Part shown: one piece after another, positions 54,682 through 62,418 of the stretch | Numbering within the stretch: the first letter of the stretch is position 1 | Layout: the number at the start of each line of letters is the position of its first letter | Source: Bordetella parapertussis | Lineage (GTDB): Bacteria; Pseudomonadota; Gammaproteobacteria; Burkholderiales; SG8-41 | Assembly: GCA_945861275.1 (NCBI GenBank) | Contig: CAMATZ010000001.1 | Coordinates: 1 to 64,000, forward strand | Length of the DNA: 64,000 nucleotides | Reading direction: 5' to 3' | Position numbers and translations under genes: made by a program | Notes under the pieces: model-generated | The model's input: only the letters and a program-made list of their open reading frames with translations | Told to the model about the DNA's origin: nothing | Database searches by the model: none

Positions 54682-54881
54682 GATGGGTGGCAGGAAAGTT
54701 AACAGACCCTACAGTTATTCTATCAAATTCATATAGTTACAGGGGTGTTGCGCGCGCGTGTTGCACGCTGGCGCCGCAGGGCACCCGGTTGCACTCATTT
54801 GCGTCCGGCGTAAGGAAAGGTAACAATCGGCACTTACCGAGCGTACGATTGATGCGCGGGTTTACGAGGAGCATTTAAATC

Positions 54882-55859
54882 ATGCATTTCAGAGAGACAC
54901 TCGGCTGCGCATTGTGCGCAGCCACCGTTGCCGCCAGCGTAAACGCACAGGCGGCTGATGCCGCCGCCGGCTACCCCAGCCGTCCGATACGCATGCTGGT
55001 GCCCAACGCGCCGGGCAGCTCGGTCGACACCTTGAGCCGTATCATCGGCAGCAAGATGGGCGAGATCATCGGCCAGCAATTTGTCATTGACAATCGCGCC
55101 GGTGCGGGCGGCATCGTCGGCATGGAAATCGCCAAGCACGCAGCGCCCGACGGCTACACCTTGATCAGCGCGACGACCGCGGCTTCGACGGTGGCAGTGT
55201 TGCTGCAGAAGAATCCCACCTTCGATCCGGTAAAGGATTACGACCACGTGACGCAGTTTGCGGTGACCGCGAACGTGCTGGTGGTGAATCCGGGCGTGCC
55301 GGTGAAATCCACCCGGGAACTGATCGATCTGGCCAAGGTTAAGCAACTCAATATGGCGTCGGCCGGCGCGGGTTCGCAGAGTCATTTGTCGGGCGCATAT
55401 TTCATGGCGGCGGCGAATTTTCAATCGCTGCATGTGCCTTACAAAGGCGGCGGGCCGTCGGTGGCTGCTGTGCTCGCGGGAGAGTCGCAATGGACATTGA
55501 CGCCCGCCGCAGCGGTGATGACGCAGGTCAATGCGGGCAAGCTGCGCGCTATCGGCCACAGCCTGCCGGGCAAATCGGCGTTGATGGGCAACATTCCGCC
55601 TATTGCGGAAACGATTCCCGGCTTTGACTACAGCGGCTGGCAGGGATTCATGGTTCCGAAAGGCACGCCGCGTCCCATCATTGAAAAATTGCGCGCGGCG
55701 GTGAATAGAACTGCGAACCTGCCCGAGGTAAAAACACTGCTGGTTGCGCAGGCCACCGAAGTGGTGACCGGCACCTCCGAAGAATTTCGCAAAGTGATTG
55801 CCGATTCACTGGTGAAAAACGCAAAAGTGATAAAGGCCATCGGCCTGAAAGCCGAATAA
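54882..55859 (+). CDS. Bug/TctC-family periplasmic solute receptor 5
   Basis: 325 aa, AGGAGC upstream. Signal peptide to ...SVNAQAADAA; mature YPSRPIRMLVPNAPGSSVDTLSRIIG, APDGYTLISATT, LHVPYKGGGPSVAAVLAGESQWTLTPAAA, FDYSGWQGFMVPKGTPRPII. The acyl-CoA dehydrogenase gene follows after 23 bp, so both may serve one carboxylate. The 200-bp gap upstream (54682-54881) shows no gene. Confidence 0.93.
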   Translation: MHFRETLGCALCAATVAASVNAQAADAAAGYPSRPIRMLVPNAPGSSVDTLSRIIGSKMGEIIGQQFVIDNRAGAGGIVGMEIAKHAAPDGYTLISATTAASTVAVLLQKNPTFDPVKDYDHVTQFAVTANVLVVNPGVPVKSTRELIDLAKVKQLNMASAGAGSQSHLSGAYFMAAANFQSLHVPYKGGGPSVAAVLAGESQWTLTPAAAVMTQVNAGKLRAIGHSLPGKSALMGNIPPIAETIPGFDYSGWQGFMVPKGTPRPIIEKLRAAVNRTANLPEVKTLLVAQATEVVTGTSEEFRKVIADSLVKNAKVIKAIGLKAE

Positions 55860-55882
55860 ACGTTGAAAAGGTAACAGAAGCA

Positions 55883-57121
55883 ATGATTTACAATGAAAGA
55901 GGACTGTCCGACGAAACGCGCATGATGCGAGACGTCACGCGCAAATTCGTCAACGAACATGTAATCCCGTTCACGCGCCAGAACTGGCAGGCCGAATGGA
56001 GCATGAAGCCGGAAGGGCGTCTGCCGCCGAAGATACTGGAGGTCGCGCACCAAATCGGCATCCGCACGCTGGGGGTGCCCGAGGAATACGGCGGCATTGC
56101 GCTGGACCCGCAATCGGAAACGCAAACGTTCGCGGTCATCTCCGAGGAAATCTCACGCGGCGACTGTGGCCTTGCCGAGAAAATGGTGCAGCAATGGAAA
56201 GTCTCCGTGTTGCTGCGGAACATCCTGCCGGAAACCCTGAAGAAAATCTGGTTTCCTAAAATCATGGCCAACTCGCAGTTTCTGCTGGCGCATTGTTTGA
56301 CTGAACCGCGCGGCGCTTCCGACCGCTGGCTGCCGTATGACGTGCCCGAAGCCATGATGCATACCCGCGCCGAGAAAAAGGGCGACCAGTGGATCATCAA
56401 CGGCCGCAAGCAGTTTATCAGCAACGGCTATGACGCGAGCCTGTATGTGGTCTACGCCACGACCACACCCGGCGCCGGGTTGACCAAAGGCACCTCGTGC
56501 TTTCTGGTGCCGCGCGAAACCAAAGGCTTCTCGGTGGCGCGTTGCAACGAAACGCTGGGCGGGCGCTTCATGAACAACGGCGAAATGGTGTTCGAGGACA
56601 TGGCCGTGCCCGAGGAATACCTGCTGGTGAAAGACATCGCGCTGGCAAAAGCGGGCGTGTATTTTCGCCCCGGCAAGATCATTCAGGGATCCAAAAATCT
56701 GGGCGTCGGGGTGCGTGCGTACGAGGAAACCGTGAAGTATGTGCACGACTACGTGCAGGGCGGCAAAAAGCTGATCAAGCATCAGGCCGTCGCAATACGC
56801 ATCGCTGAAATGGCGACCAAAATCTGCGCCGTGCGCTCGCTGCTGCACGAAGCTTCGCGCGCGGTCGACGAAAAAGCGCCCGACGCCGAAGTGCTGTGCA
56901 ATATGGTGAAGCTGTATGCCTCGGAAGCCGTGCTTGAAGTGTGCAAACACGCAGTGGAATTACATGGCGGCAACGGCACCATGCTCGATTTCGGCATCGA
57001 AAAACTCTACCGCGATGCCACCATGTACCTGCACATGGACGGCACCGTGGACGTGACCAAGTTCAAGATCGTAAAAAATTTGTTCCCGGAGACGGCGGGC
57101 AAGTATGCGGGAAATGATTGA
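55883..57121 (+). CDS. Acyl-CoA dehydrogenase family protein
   Basis: 412 aa. FAD flavoprotein of fatty-acid or carboxylate degradation: N-terminal helical domain (LSDETRMMRDVTRKFVNEHVIPF), middle domain LLAHCLTEPRGASDRW ... WIINGRKQFISNGYDASLYVV, C-terminal helices with VELHGGNGTMLDFGIEKLYRDATMY. Where most members have the catalytic base in Y-E-G-T, this one reads M-D-G-T, so Glu is replaced by Asp. It may act on an unusual acyl-CoA, or have changed activity. It lies between two Bug genes. Confidence 0.9.
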   Translation: MIYNERGLSDETRMMRDVTRKFVNEHVIPFTRQNWQAEWSMKPEGRLPPKILEVAHQIGIRTLGVPEEYGGIALDPQSETQTFAVISEEISRGDCGLAEKMVQQWKVSVLLRNILPETLKKIWFPKIMANSQFLLAHCLTEPRGASDRWLPYDVPEAMMHTRAEKKGDQWIINGRKQFISNGYDASLYVVYATTTPGAGLTKGTSCFLVPRETKGFSVARCNETLGGRFMNNGEMVFEDMAVPEEYLLVKDIALAKAGVYFRPGKIIQGSKNLGVGVRAYEETVKYVHDYVQGGKKLIKHQAVAIRIAEMATKICAVRSLLHEASRAVDEKAPDAEVLCNMVKLYASEAVLEVCKHAVELHGGNGTMLDFGIEKLYRDATMYLHMDGTVDVTKFKIVKNLFPETAGKYAGND

Positions 57122-57125
57122 TCGT

Positions 57126-58109
57126 ATGCAAAATCAAACTTGCTTGCGGTGTGTGCTGAAAATTTGCAGCGCGGTGTTAGGCAGTTTCATCGTGACTGCG
57201 TCCGCGCAAACCTTCCCATCAAAACCCATACAGTTTTTGGTCAGCTTTCCTCCTGGCAGCGGCACCGATCTCGCGGCGCGCCTGGTGGGCGACAAATTGC
57301 GCGAGCGCACCGGGCAATCGGTGGTCATTGTCAATCGCTCCGGCGCGGGCGCGGTGTTGGGCGCGGCGTATGTGGCGAAGGCGAATCCCGACGGTTATAC
57401 CATCGCGATTGCCGCCAGCACTGAACTTACAGTGGCGCCAAATACGCGCCTGAATCTGGGTTACGACCCGCGCAAGGATTTTTCGCTGCGTACTGTGCTT
57501 GCTGAGATTCCGCAGTGCATTGTGGCCGGCGCCGGATTCAGCGGGCGCACGCTGGCGGATGTGGTGGCGCTTGCCAAAAAACAGCCGCCGAAACTGAGTT
57601 TTGCCTCGTATGGCGCAGGCACGTTGGCGCATCTGGGCATTGCGCTGCTCACGCACGGCGCGGGCATCGATGTGCTGCATGTGCCATACAAGGGCGGCCC
57701 ATCGGCGCATCCCGATGTAGTGAATGGCCGCGTGCAGGTGTTGTGGGATTCGGTGGCGGGCACGCGGCCGCTGGTGAATGCGGGCAAGCTCAGAATGCTG
57801 GCGGTTACTGGCGCGGCGCGGCTGAGCGACGTGCCGGACGTGCCCACCGTCGCCGAGTCGGGCTTCAAGGGTTTTGATGTAGCGGGTTGGGTGGCAGCGG
57901 CGGTGCCTGCGGGCACGCCCAAAATCGTCGCTGACTATTTGACTGCGGAACTCAGTCTAATCGTCAAACTCCCCGAAGTGCGCGGCAGGCTCGCGGCTGG
58001 CGGATTGGTTTCAAATGGTTCCAGCGCTGCGGAAGCCAACGCGCGCCTGAATGCCTATCTCGATAAATTCGCACTGGCGGTAAAAATATCCGGCTATCAG
58101 CCGGACTGA
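57126..58109 (+). CDS. Bug/TctC-family periplasmic solute receptor 6
   Basis: 327 aa from the ATG at 57126 (two earlier ATGs at 57105 and 57114 overlap the dehydrogenase). Signal peptide ...ICSAVLGSFIVTASAQT; mature FPSKPIQFLVSFPPGSGTDLAARLVGDKL, NPDGYTIAIAASTEL, VLHVPYKGGPSAHPDVVNGRVQVLWDSV, FKGFDVAGWVAAAVPAGTPKIV. It is probably co-transcribed with the dehydrogenase and receptor 5. Confidence 0.92.
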   Translation: MQNQTCLRCVLKICSAVLGSFIVTASAQTFPSKPIQFLVSFPPGSGTDLAARLVGDKLRERTGQSVVIVNRSGAGAVLGAAYVAKANPDGYTIAIAASTELTVAPNTRLNLGYDPRKDFSLRTVLAEIPQCIVAGAGFSGRTLADVVALAKKQPPKLSFASYGAGTLAHLGIALLTHGAGIDVLHVPYKGGPSAHPDVVNGRVQVLWDSVAGTRPLVNAGKLRMLAVTGAARLSDVPDVPTVAESGFKGFDVAGWVAAAVPAGTPKIVADYLTAELSLIVKLPEVRGRLAAGGLVSNGSSAAEANARLNAYLDKFALAVKISGYQPD

Positions 58110-58120
58110 CAGCGCAATCC

Positions 58121-59083
58121 TCAGCCCGCACCCTCGATCTTCGCCTCCTTGACCACGCGCCGCCAGCGTTCGATGGTGGGCTTGAGCACATTTAAAAATT
58201 GTTCGGGCGGCCCGCCGGCGGTTTCCAATCCTTCGGCGCGCATTTGTTTGGTCATTTCCTCGGTCAGCAGCACTTTGGAGACTTCGCGGTTCCACAAAGC
58301 GACGATGTCCCTGGGTATGCCTTTGGGACCCCAGATGGCATACCAGTGCGGCACGTCGAAACCAGGAACCGTTTCGCCGATGCTCGGCACCTCGGGCAGC
58401 AGCGGCGAACGTTTGGCGGTGGTGATGCCGATGGCACGCAGGCGTCCCCCTTTCAGATGCGGCAGCGTGGGCACAATGCTGATCGACGAGATCTGCGCTT
58501 CGTTGCCGATAACCCCGAGTAATGCTGGTGCGCCACCCTTGAATGGAATATGCACGGTATTGATTTTTGCTTCGAGATTCAGCAGTTCATGCGTGAGATG
58601 CGTGACACTGCCGACGCCGACCGTTGCGTAGTTGATCTTGCCAGGATTATTTTTCGCGTAATCTATGAGTTCCTTGACGCTTTTCGCGGGCAGGGATGGA
58701 TGCGTGACCAGCAACAGTCCGGTGGTGCCGAGCAGGATGATCGGCTGGATGCCGACGATCGGATCGTATGACAGTTTGTGATAGGCGGAGGTCGCAGCGT
58801 AGCTGCTGGACACGGTGATAAAAGTATAGCCATCGGGTTCGGATTTTGCCGTGATCTCGGCGCCCAGTGCGCCGCCGGCGCCGGGCCGATTATCCACGAC
58901 TATCGGCTGGCCGATCACCGCGGATACCCGTGGTCCGATCACGCGCGACAGGATGTCGGTGCCGCCACCGGGCGCGAACGGTGAGATCAGCCGTATCGGC
59001 TTGGTGGGATATTTCTGCGCAACGCTGGCGGGTGCGGCGGCGCAAAACAAAACACAGGCGCATAGTGCATTCAGGGTCTTCAT
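58121..59083 (-). CDS. Bug/TctC-family periplasmic solute receptor 7
   Basis: 320 aa from the ATG at 59083, which has a near-perfect AGGAGGAG Shine-Dalgarno; the frame upstream overlaps the preceding Bug gene and is not coding. Signal peptide MKTLNALCACVLFCAAAPASVAQ, mature YPTKPIRLISPFAPGGGTDILSRVIG, EPDGYTFITVSSSY, VHIPFKGGAPALLGVIGNEAQISSISI, FDVPHWYAIWGPKGIPRDIV. It is in tandem with receptor 8. Confidence 0.93.
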   Translation of the reverse strand: MKTLNALCACVLFCAAAPASVAQKYPTKPIRLISPFAPGGGTDILSRVIGPRVSAVIGQPIVVDNRPGAGGALGAEITAKSEPDGYTFITVSSSYAATSAYHKLSYDPIVGIQPIILLGTTGLLLVTHPSLPAKSVKELIDYAKNNPGKINYATVGVGSVTHLTHELLNLEAKINTVHIPFKGGAPALLGVIGNEAQISSISIVPTLPHLKGGRLRAIGITTAKRSPLLPEVPSIGETVPGFDVPHWYAIWGPKGIPRDIVALWNREVSKVLLTEEMTKQMRAEGLETAGGPPEQFLNVLKPTIERWRRVVKEAKIEGAG

Positions 59084-59100
59084 TGAACTCCTCCTTTTGA

Positions 59101-60096
59101 CTACTCTACTTTTATTTTTGCTTCCCTCACCACTTTCTGCCATTTCGGAATTTCCTGCGCAATCATCGCGCTGAACGCTTCGGGCGTGTTGGTCATCGGT
59201 TCCACGCCCGCGTTTGCGAAGCGCTTGCCGACTTCGGCTGACGCCAGCAGTTTGTGAATTTCGCTGCTGGCCTTGGCCACGATCGCGCGCGGCGTGCCAC
59301 CCGGGTAGACCAGCCCGTACCACACGTCAAACACATAGCCCGGCACGGACTCGGCCACGGCCGGAATATCCGGTGCGAAGTGCGTGCGCTTGGCGCTGGT
59401 GACGGCGAGCGCTTTCAGGCGGTTGCCTTTTACGTGAGGCAACAGCGTCGCAAGCCCCGCCAGCGCGATGTGAATTTCACCGGCCATCGCCGCGGTAACT
59501 GCCGGATTGCTGCCCTTGTAAGCGACATGCAGCATCGAGAAGCCGGTGTTGATCGCCAGCAGTTCGATGCCCAGGTGCGATGCCGAACCACTGCCGCCGG
59601 AGCCGTAGCTGATAGTTCCGGGCTTGGCTTTCGCCAGCGTGATCAGCTCCTGGATAGTATTCGCGGCCAGTGTGCGCGTGGCGGCGATGACAAACGGCTG
59701 ATTGGCGGCGAGTGAAATCGGCGCCAGATCACGCCGCGGATCGTAAGCCAGATTGCGCTCGATTGCCGGTGCGAATGTCAGATGGCCGACGCTGCCCAGC
59801 AGCAGGGTGTAGCCGTCGGGCGCGGCATGTTTGGCGACCAGAGTGACAGCGGGGATACCGCCGCCGCCACCGCGATTGTCCACCACCACGCTGTGGCCCC
59901 AGCTTTCGAATAACCCTTGCGCGATCAGGCGCGCGATGATGTCGGTACCGCCGCCGGGAGCGCTGGGCACCAGCAGACGCAAGGATTTGCTGGGGTAGTT
60001 CGCGGCAGACTGAGACGGCTGCGCCGCTACCGGCGCGGATGCCGCCATGGCGCACGCCAGCAGCGCGGCGCTAACAATTCTTAAGACGGGATACAC
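59101..60096 (-). CDS. Bug/TctC-family periplasmic solute receptor 8
   Basis: 331 aa from the GTG at 60096, preferred because AGGAGG lies 6 nt upstream; ATGs further out have none. Signal peptide YPVLRIVSAALLACAMAASAPVAAQ, mature YPSKSLRLLVPSAPGGGTDIIARLIA, APDGYTLLLGSVG, MLHVAYKGSNPAVTAAMAGEIHIALAG, YVFDVWYGLVYPGGTPRAIV. It lies 17 bp upstream of receptor 7 and 78 bp after waaF. Confidence 0.93.
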   Translation of the reverse strand: MYPVLRIVSAALLACAMAASAPVAAQPSQSAANYPSKSLRLLVPSAPGGGTDIIARLIAQGLFESWGHSVVVDNRGGGGGIPAVTLVAKHAAPDGYTLLLGSVGHLTFAPAIERNLAYDPRRDLAPISLAANQPFVIAATRTLAANTIQELITLAKAKPGTISYGSGGSGSASHLGIELLAINTGFSMLHVAYKGSNPAVTAAMAGEIHIALAGLATLLPHVKGNRLKALAVTSAKRTHFAPDIPAVAESVPGYVFDVWYGLVYPGGTPRAIVAKASSEIHKLLASAEVGKRFANAGVEPMTNTPEAFSAMIAQEIPKWQKVVREAKIKVE

Positions 60097-60174
60097 GGGG
60101 TTCCTCCTATGCCGGCATGCTTGCCAGGCGCAAGTCACCATTGCATCTTTACACAAAACGCGACATCGTACTGC

Positions 60175-61182
60175 TCATGACCGGATCGCCTGCACTTCAG
60201 CCCACACCTGCGCCGGCGTCAGCTGCCGCATGCAGTTGAAATGCCCCAGCGGACACTCGCGCTTGAAGCAGGGGCTGCATGCGATGTCGATCTTGATGAT
60301 TTTGGCCTTGTCCGAAAGAGGTGGCGTGAACGCCGGGCTGCTGGAACCGTAGAGCGCCAACGTCGGGCGCTCGAGTGCCGCCGCGATGTGCATCAATCCC
60401 GAATCGTTGGTGACCACCAGCGCCGCGCCACTGATTAAATCTATCGCGTCTTCGAGCGATGTTTTGCCGCACAAATTGACGCAGGCGCCGTCGCTCGCGC
60501 GCACGATGTCATCGCCGATGGCAACGTCCTTGGGCGAGCCGATCAACCCTACCGCGTAACCTGCTTGCGCCGCCTGTTTGGCGAGCGCACCGAAGTAGGC
60601 GGCAGGCCAGCGCTTGGCCGAGCCGTATTCTGCACCGGGGCAAAATACCGCCAGCGGTTTATCATGATTAAGGTTTTGTTTTTTAATGAGTTGTTTTGAA
60701 TTTTCCGCATCGACGGATAATTCTGGCGCGGGCAACGGGCGCGGCAAAGCCGCGCCGCGATCCAGCGCCAGTAGCGCGAAACGCTCCACCATTTTTGGCA
60801 ATGCGCGCGCATCGAGACGGCGCACGTCATTCAGAAAGCCGTAGCGCATTTCACCGCGAAAGCCGGTGCGCAACGGAATTTTCGCCAGCAGCGGAATCAA
60901 TGCCGACTTCAATGAGTTCGGCAACACAATCGCCTGATCGTAATGTTCGGCTTGCAGTTCGCGCGCCAGCCGCCGGCGCTCGGCGAATTTCAGTTCGCCG
61001 TGAGCGAAGCGCGCCACGATGCCACGGCGCACTTCGGGCATGCGCGCGAGCAGCGGCAGCGTCCACGGCGGGGCGAGCACATCGAGCGTGAGATTCGCGT
61101 GGCGCTGGTGCAGCAGCCTGAACATCGGCTGCGCCAGTACCGTGTCGCCGACCCAGGACGGAGCGACGATGAGTATTTTCAT
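60175..61182 (-). CDS. waaF: ADP-heptose--LPS heptosyltransferase II
   Basis: 335 aa GT9 glycosyltransferase that adds the second heptose to the LPS inner core. N-terminal MKILIVAPSWVGDTVLAQPMFRLL, acceptor region LPNSLKSALIPLLAKIPLRTGFRGEMRYGFLND, donor-binding FCPGAEYGSAKRWPAAYFG, DLISGAALVVTNDSGLMHIAAALERPTLALYGSSSPAFTPPL. The linker between the two lobes (NSKQLIKKQNLNHDK) is written in unusually AT-rich codons and holds the ninth AT motif. Confidence 0.96.
   Translation of the reverse strand: MKILIVAPSWVGDTVLAQPMFRLLHQRHANLTLDVLAPPWTLPLLARMPEVRRGIVARFAHGELKFAERRRLARELQAEHYDQAIVLPNSLKSALIPLLAKIPLRTGFRGEMRYGFLNDVRRLDARALPKMVERFALLALDRGAALPRPLPAPELSVDAENSKQLIKKQNLNHDKPLAVFCPGAEYGSAKRWPAAYFGALAKQAAQAGYAVGLIGSPKDVAIGDDIVRASDGACVNLCGKTSLEDAIDLISGAALVVTNDSGLMHIAAALERPTLALYGSSSPAFTPPLSDKAKIIKIDIACSPCFKRECPLGHFNCMRQLTPAQVWAEVQAIRS
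60668..60689 (-). repeat. AT-rich dispersed motif, copy 9 (inside waaF)
   Basis: On the coding strand ATTAAAAAACAAAACCTTAA, between the two waaF lobes; close to the copy at 35137. Confidence 0.4.
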
Positions 61183-61229
61183 CGGGTGATTTAGCTATTA
61201 ACGGGATATGCAAATCCCGAAAGTTGCAA

Positions 61230-61433
61230 CTAATGTCCAGCCTTCGCCGGCCCGCCCACCAGCGTGTAGGTTGTGCCGCAATAAGGGCACAGCGATACAC
61301 CGGTTTTTTCAATCGGCATGAATACGCGCGGATGCGCATTCCACAACAGCATCGCCGGTGTCGGGCAGTGCAGCGGCAGATCAGCCGCGGTGACCTCGAT
61401 GTGCCGTGATTTGTTGTCGGTTTGTTCCGTCAT
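61230..61433 (-). CDS. Small zinc-finger domain protein
   Basis: 67 aa from the ATG at 61433, 8 bp after ilvE; the longer frame overlaps ilvE. It has the conserved LPLHCPTPAMLLWNAHPRVFMPIE and CPYCGTTY, a zinc site with one Cys, one His and a CxxC pair (zf-CHCC type). In betaproteobacteria this gene typically lies between ilvE and waaF. Its role is unknown; the related mitochondrial subunit belongs to complex I. Confidence 0.88.
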   Translation of the reverse strand: MTEQTDNKSRHIEVTAADLPLHCPTPAMLLWNAHPRVFMPIEKTGVSLCPYCGTTYTLVGGPAKAGH

Positions 61434-61441
61434 GGCTGTGC

Positions 61442-62368
61442 TTAAGCCGCGATCGGTGACAGCCAGCCGGCGTGTTTTTGCGACTTGCCGTTCACGCAAT
61501 CGAAGAACGCCTGCTGCAGTCTGGTGGTGAGCGGCCCGCGCTGTCCGCTGCCGATGGCGCGGCCATCGACTTCGCGTATGGGCGTGACTTCGGCCGCGGT
61601 ACCGGTAAAAAACGCCTCGTCGGCAATGTACAGGTCGTCGCGCGTAATACGTTTTGCGGTCACCGTGTAACCCATGTCCTGCGCCAGTGTGATGATGGAA
61701 TCGCGGGTGATACCGATCAGCGCGCTGGTCAATTCCGGCTCGTAAATCCTGCCGTCTTTGACCATGAACAGATTTTCGCCGGAGCCTTCGGCGACAAAAC
61801 CATCGACATCCAGCAGCAGGCCTTCGTCGTAACCGTGTTCGGTGGCTTCGAGATTGGCGAGTATCGAATTGGCGTAGGTGGCGGATACTTTGGCGCGGGT
61901 CATCGACACGTTGACATGATGCCGCGCGTAAGAGGATGTTTTCACGCGGATGCCTTTTTCAATGGCATCGGCGCCGAGATACGCGCCCCACGGCCACGCT
62001 GCAATCGCCACATGCACGGTGTTGCCCTTGGGCGACACGCCCATTTTCTCGGAACCGTAAAACGCAATCGGGCGCAGATAACACGACTCCAGGTTGTTGG
62101 CGCGCACCACTTCTTTTTGCGCGGCCATCAGAGTGTCGATGCTGTAGGGGATTTTCATCAAATAGATGTGCGCGGAGTTGAGCAGCCGCTGGGTGTGCTC
62201 TCGCAACCGGAAAATCGCCGTGCCGCTGGCCGTGTTGTAGGCGCGCACGCCTTCGAATACCGCGAGGCCGTAATGCAGCGAGTGCGTGAGTACGTGAGTG
62301 GTGGCATTGCGCCACGGCACGAGTTCGCCGTCATACCAGATATGCCCGTCACGATCCGCCATCGACAT
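61442..62368 (-). CDS. ilvE: Branched-chain amino acid aminotransferase
   Basis: 308 aa PLP fold-type IV enzyme making Leu, Ile and Val from their keto acids. HIWYDGELVPWRNATTHVLTHSLHYGLAVFEGVRAY, SCYLRPIAFYGSEKMGV, the Lys in VSMTRAKVSATYANSILANLEATEHGYDEGLLLDVDGFVAEGSGENLFMV, and GITRDSIITLA. It lies upstream of the zinc-finger and waaF genes and downstream of glnE, the usual betaproteobacterial order. Confidence 0.97.
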   Translation of the reverse strand: MSMADRDGHIWYDGELVPWRNATTHVLTHSLHYGLAVFEGVRAYNTASGTAIFRLREHTQRLLNSAHIYLMKIPYSIDTLMAAQKEVVRANNLESCYLRPIAFYGSEKMGVSPKGNTVHVAIAAWPWGAYLGADAIEKGIRVKTSSYARHHVNVSMTRAKVSATYANSILANLEATEHGYDEGLLLDVDGFVAEGSGENLFMVKDGRIYEPELTSALIGITRDSIITLAQDMGYTVTAKRITRDDLYIADEAFFTGTAAEVTPIREVDGRAIGSGQRGPLTTRLQQAFFDCVNGKSQKHAGWLSPIAA

Positions 62369-62418
62369 GGTGCTGTTCCTGTGAAAACATGTGAAGTTGA
62401 ACAGCTATTTTAACGTAT

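Noticed and set aside
59084-59323. 80-residue N-terminal extension of Bug receptor 7
   Set aside because: It lies inside the preceding Bug gene in another frame, is not signal-peptide-like, and the internal ATG has AGGAGGAG upstream.
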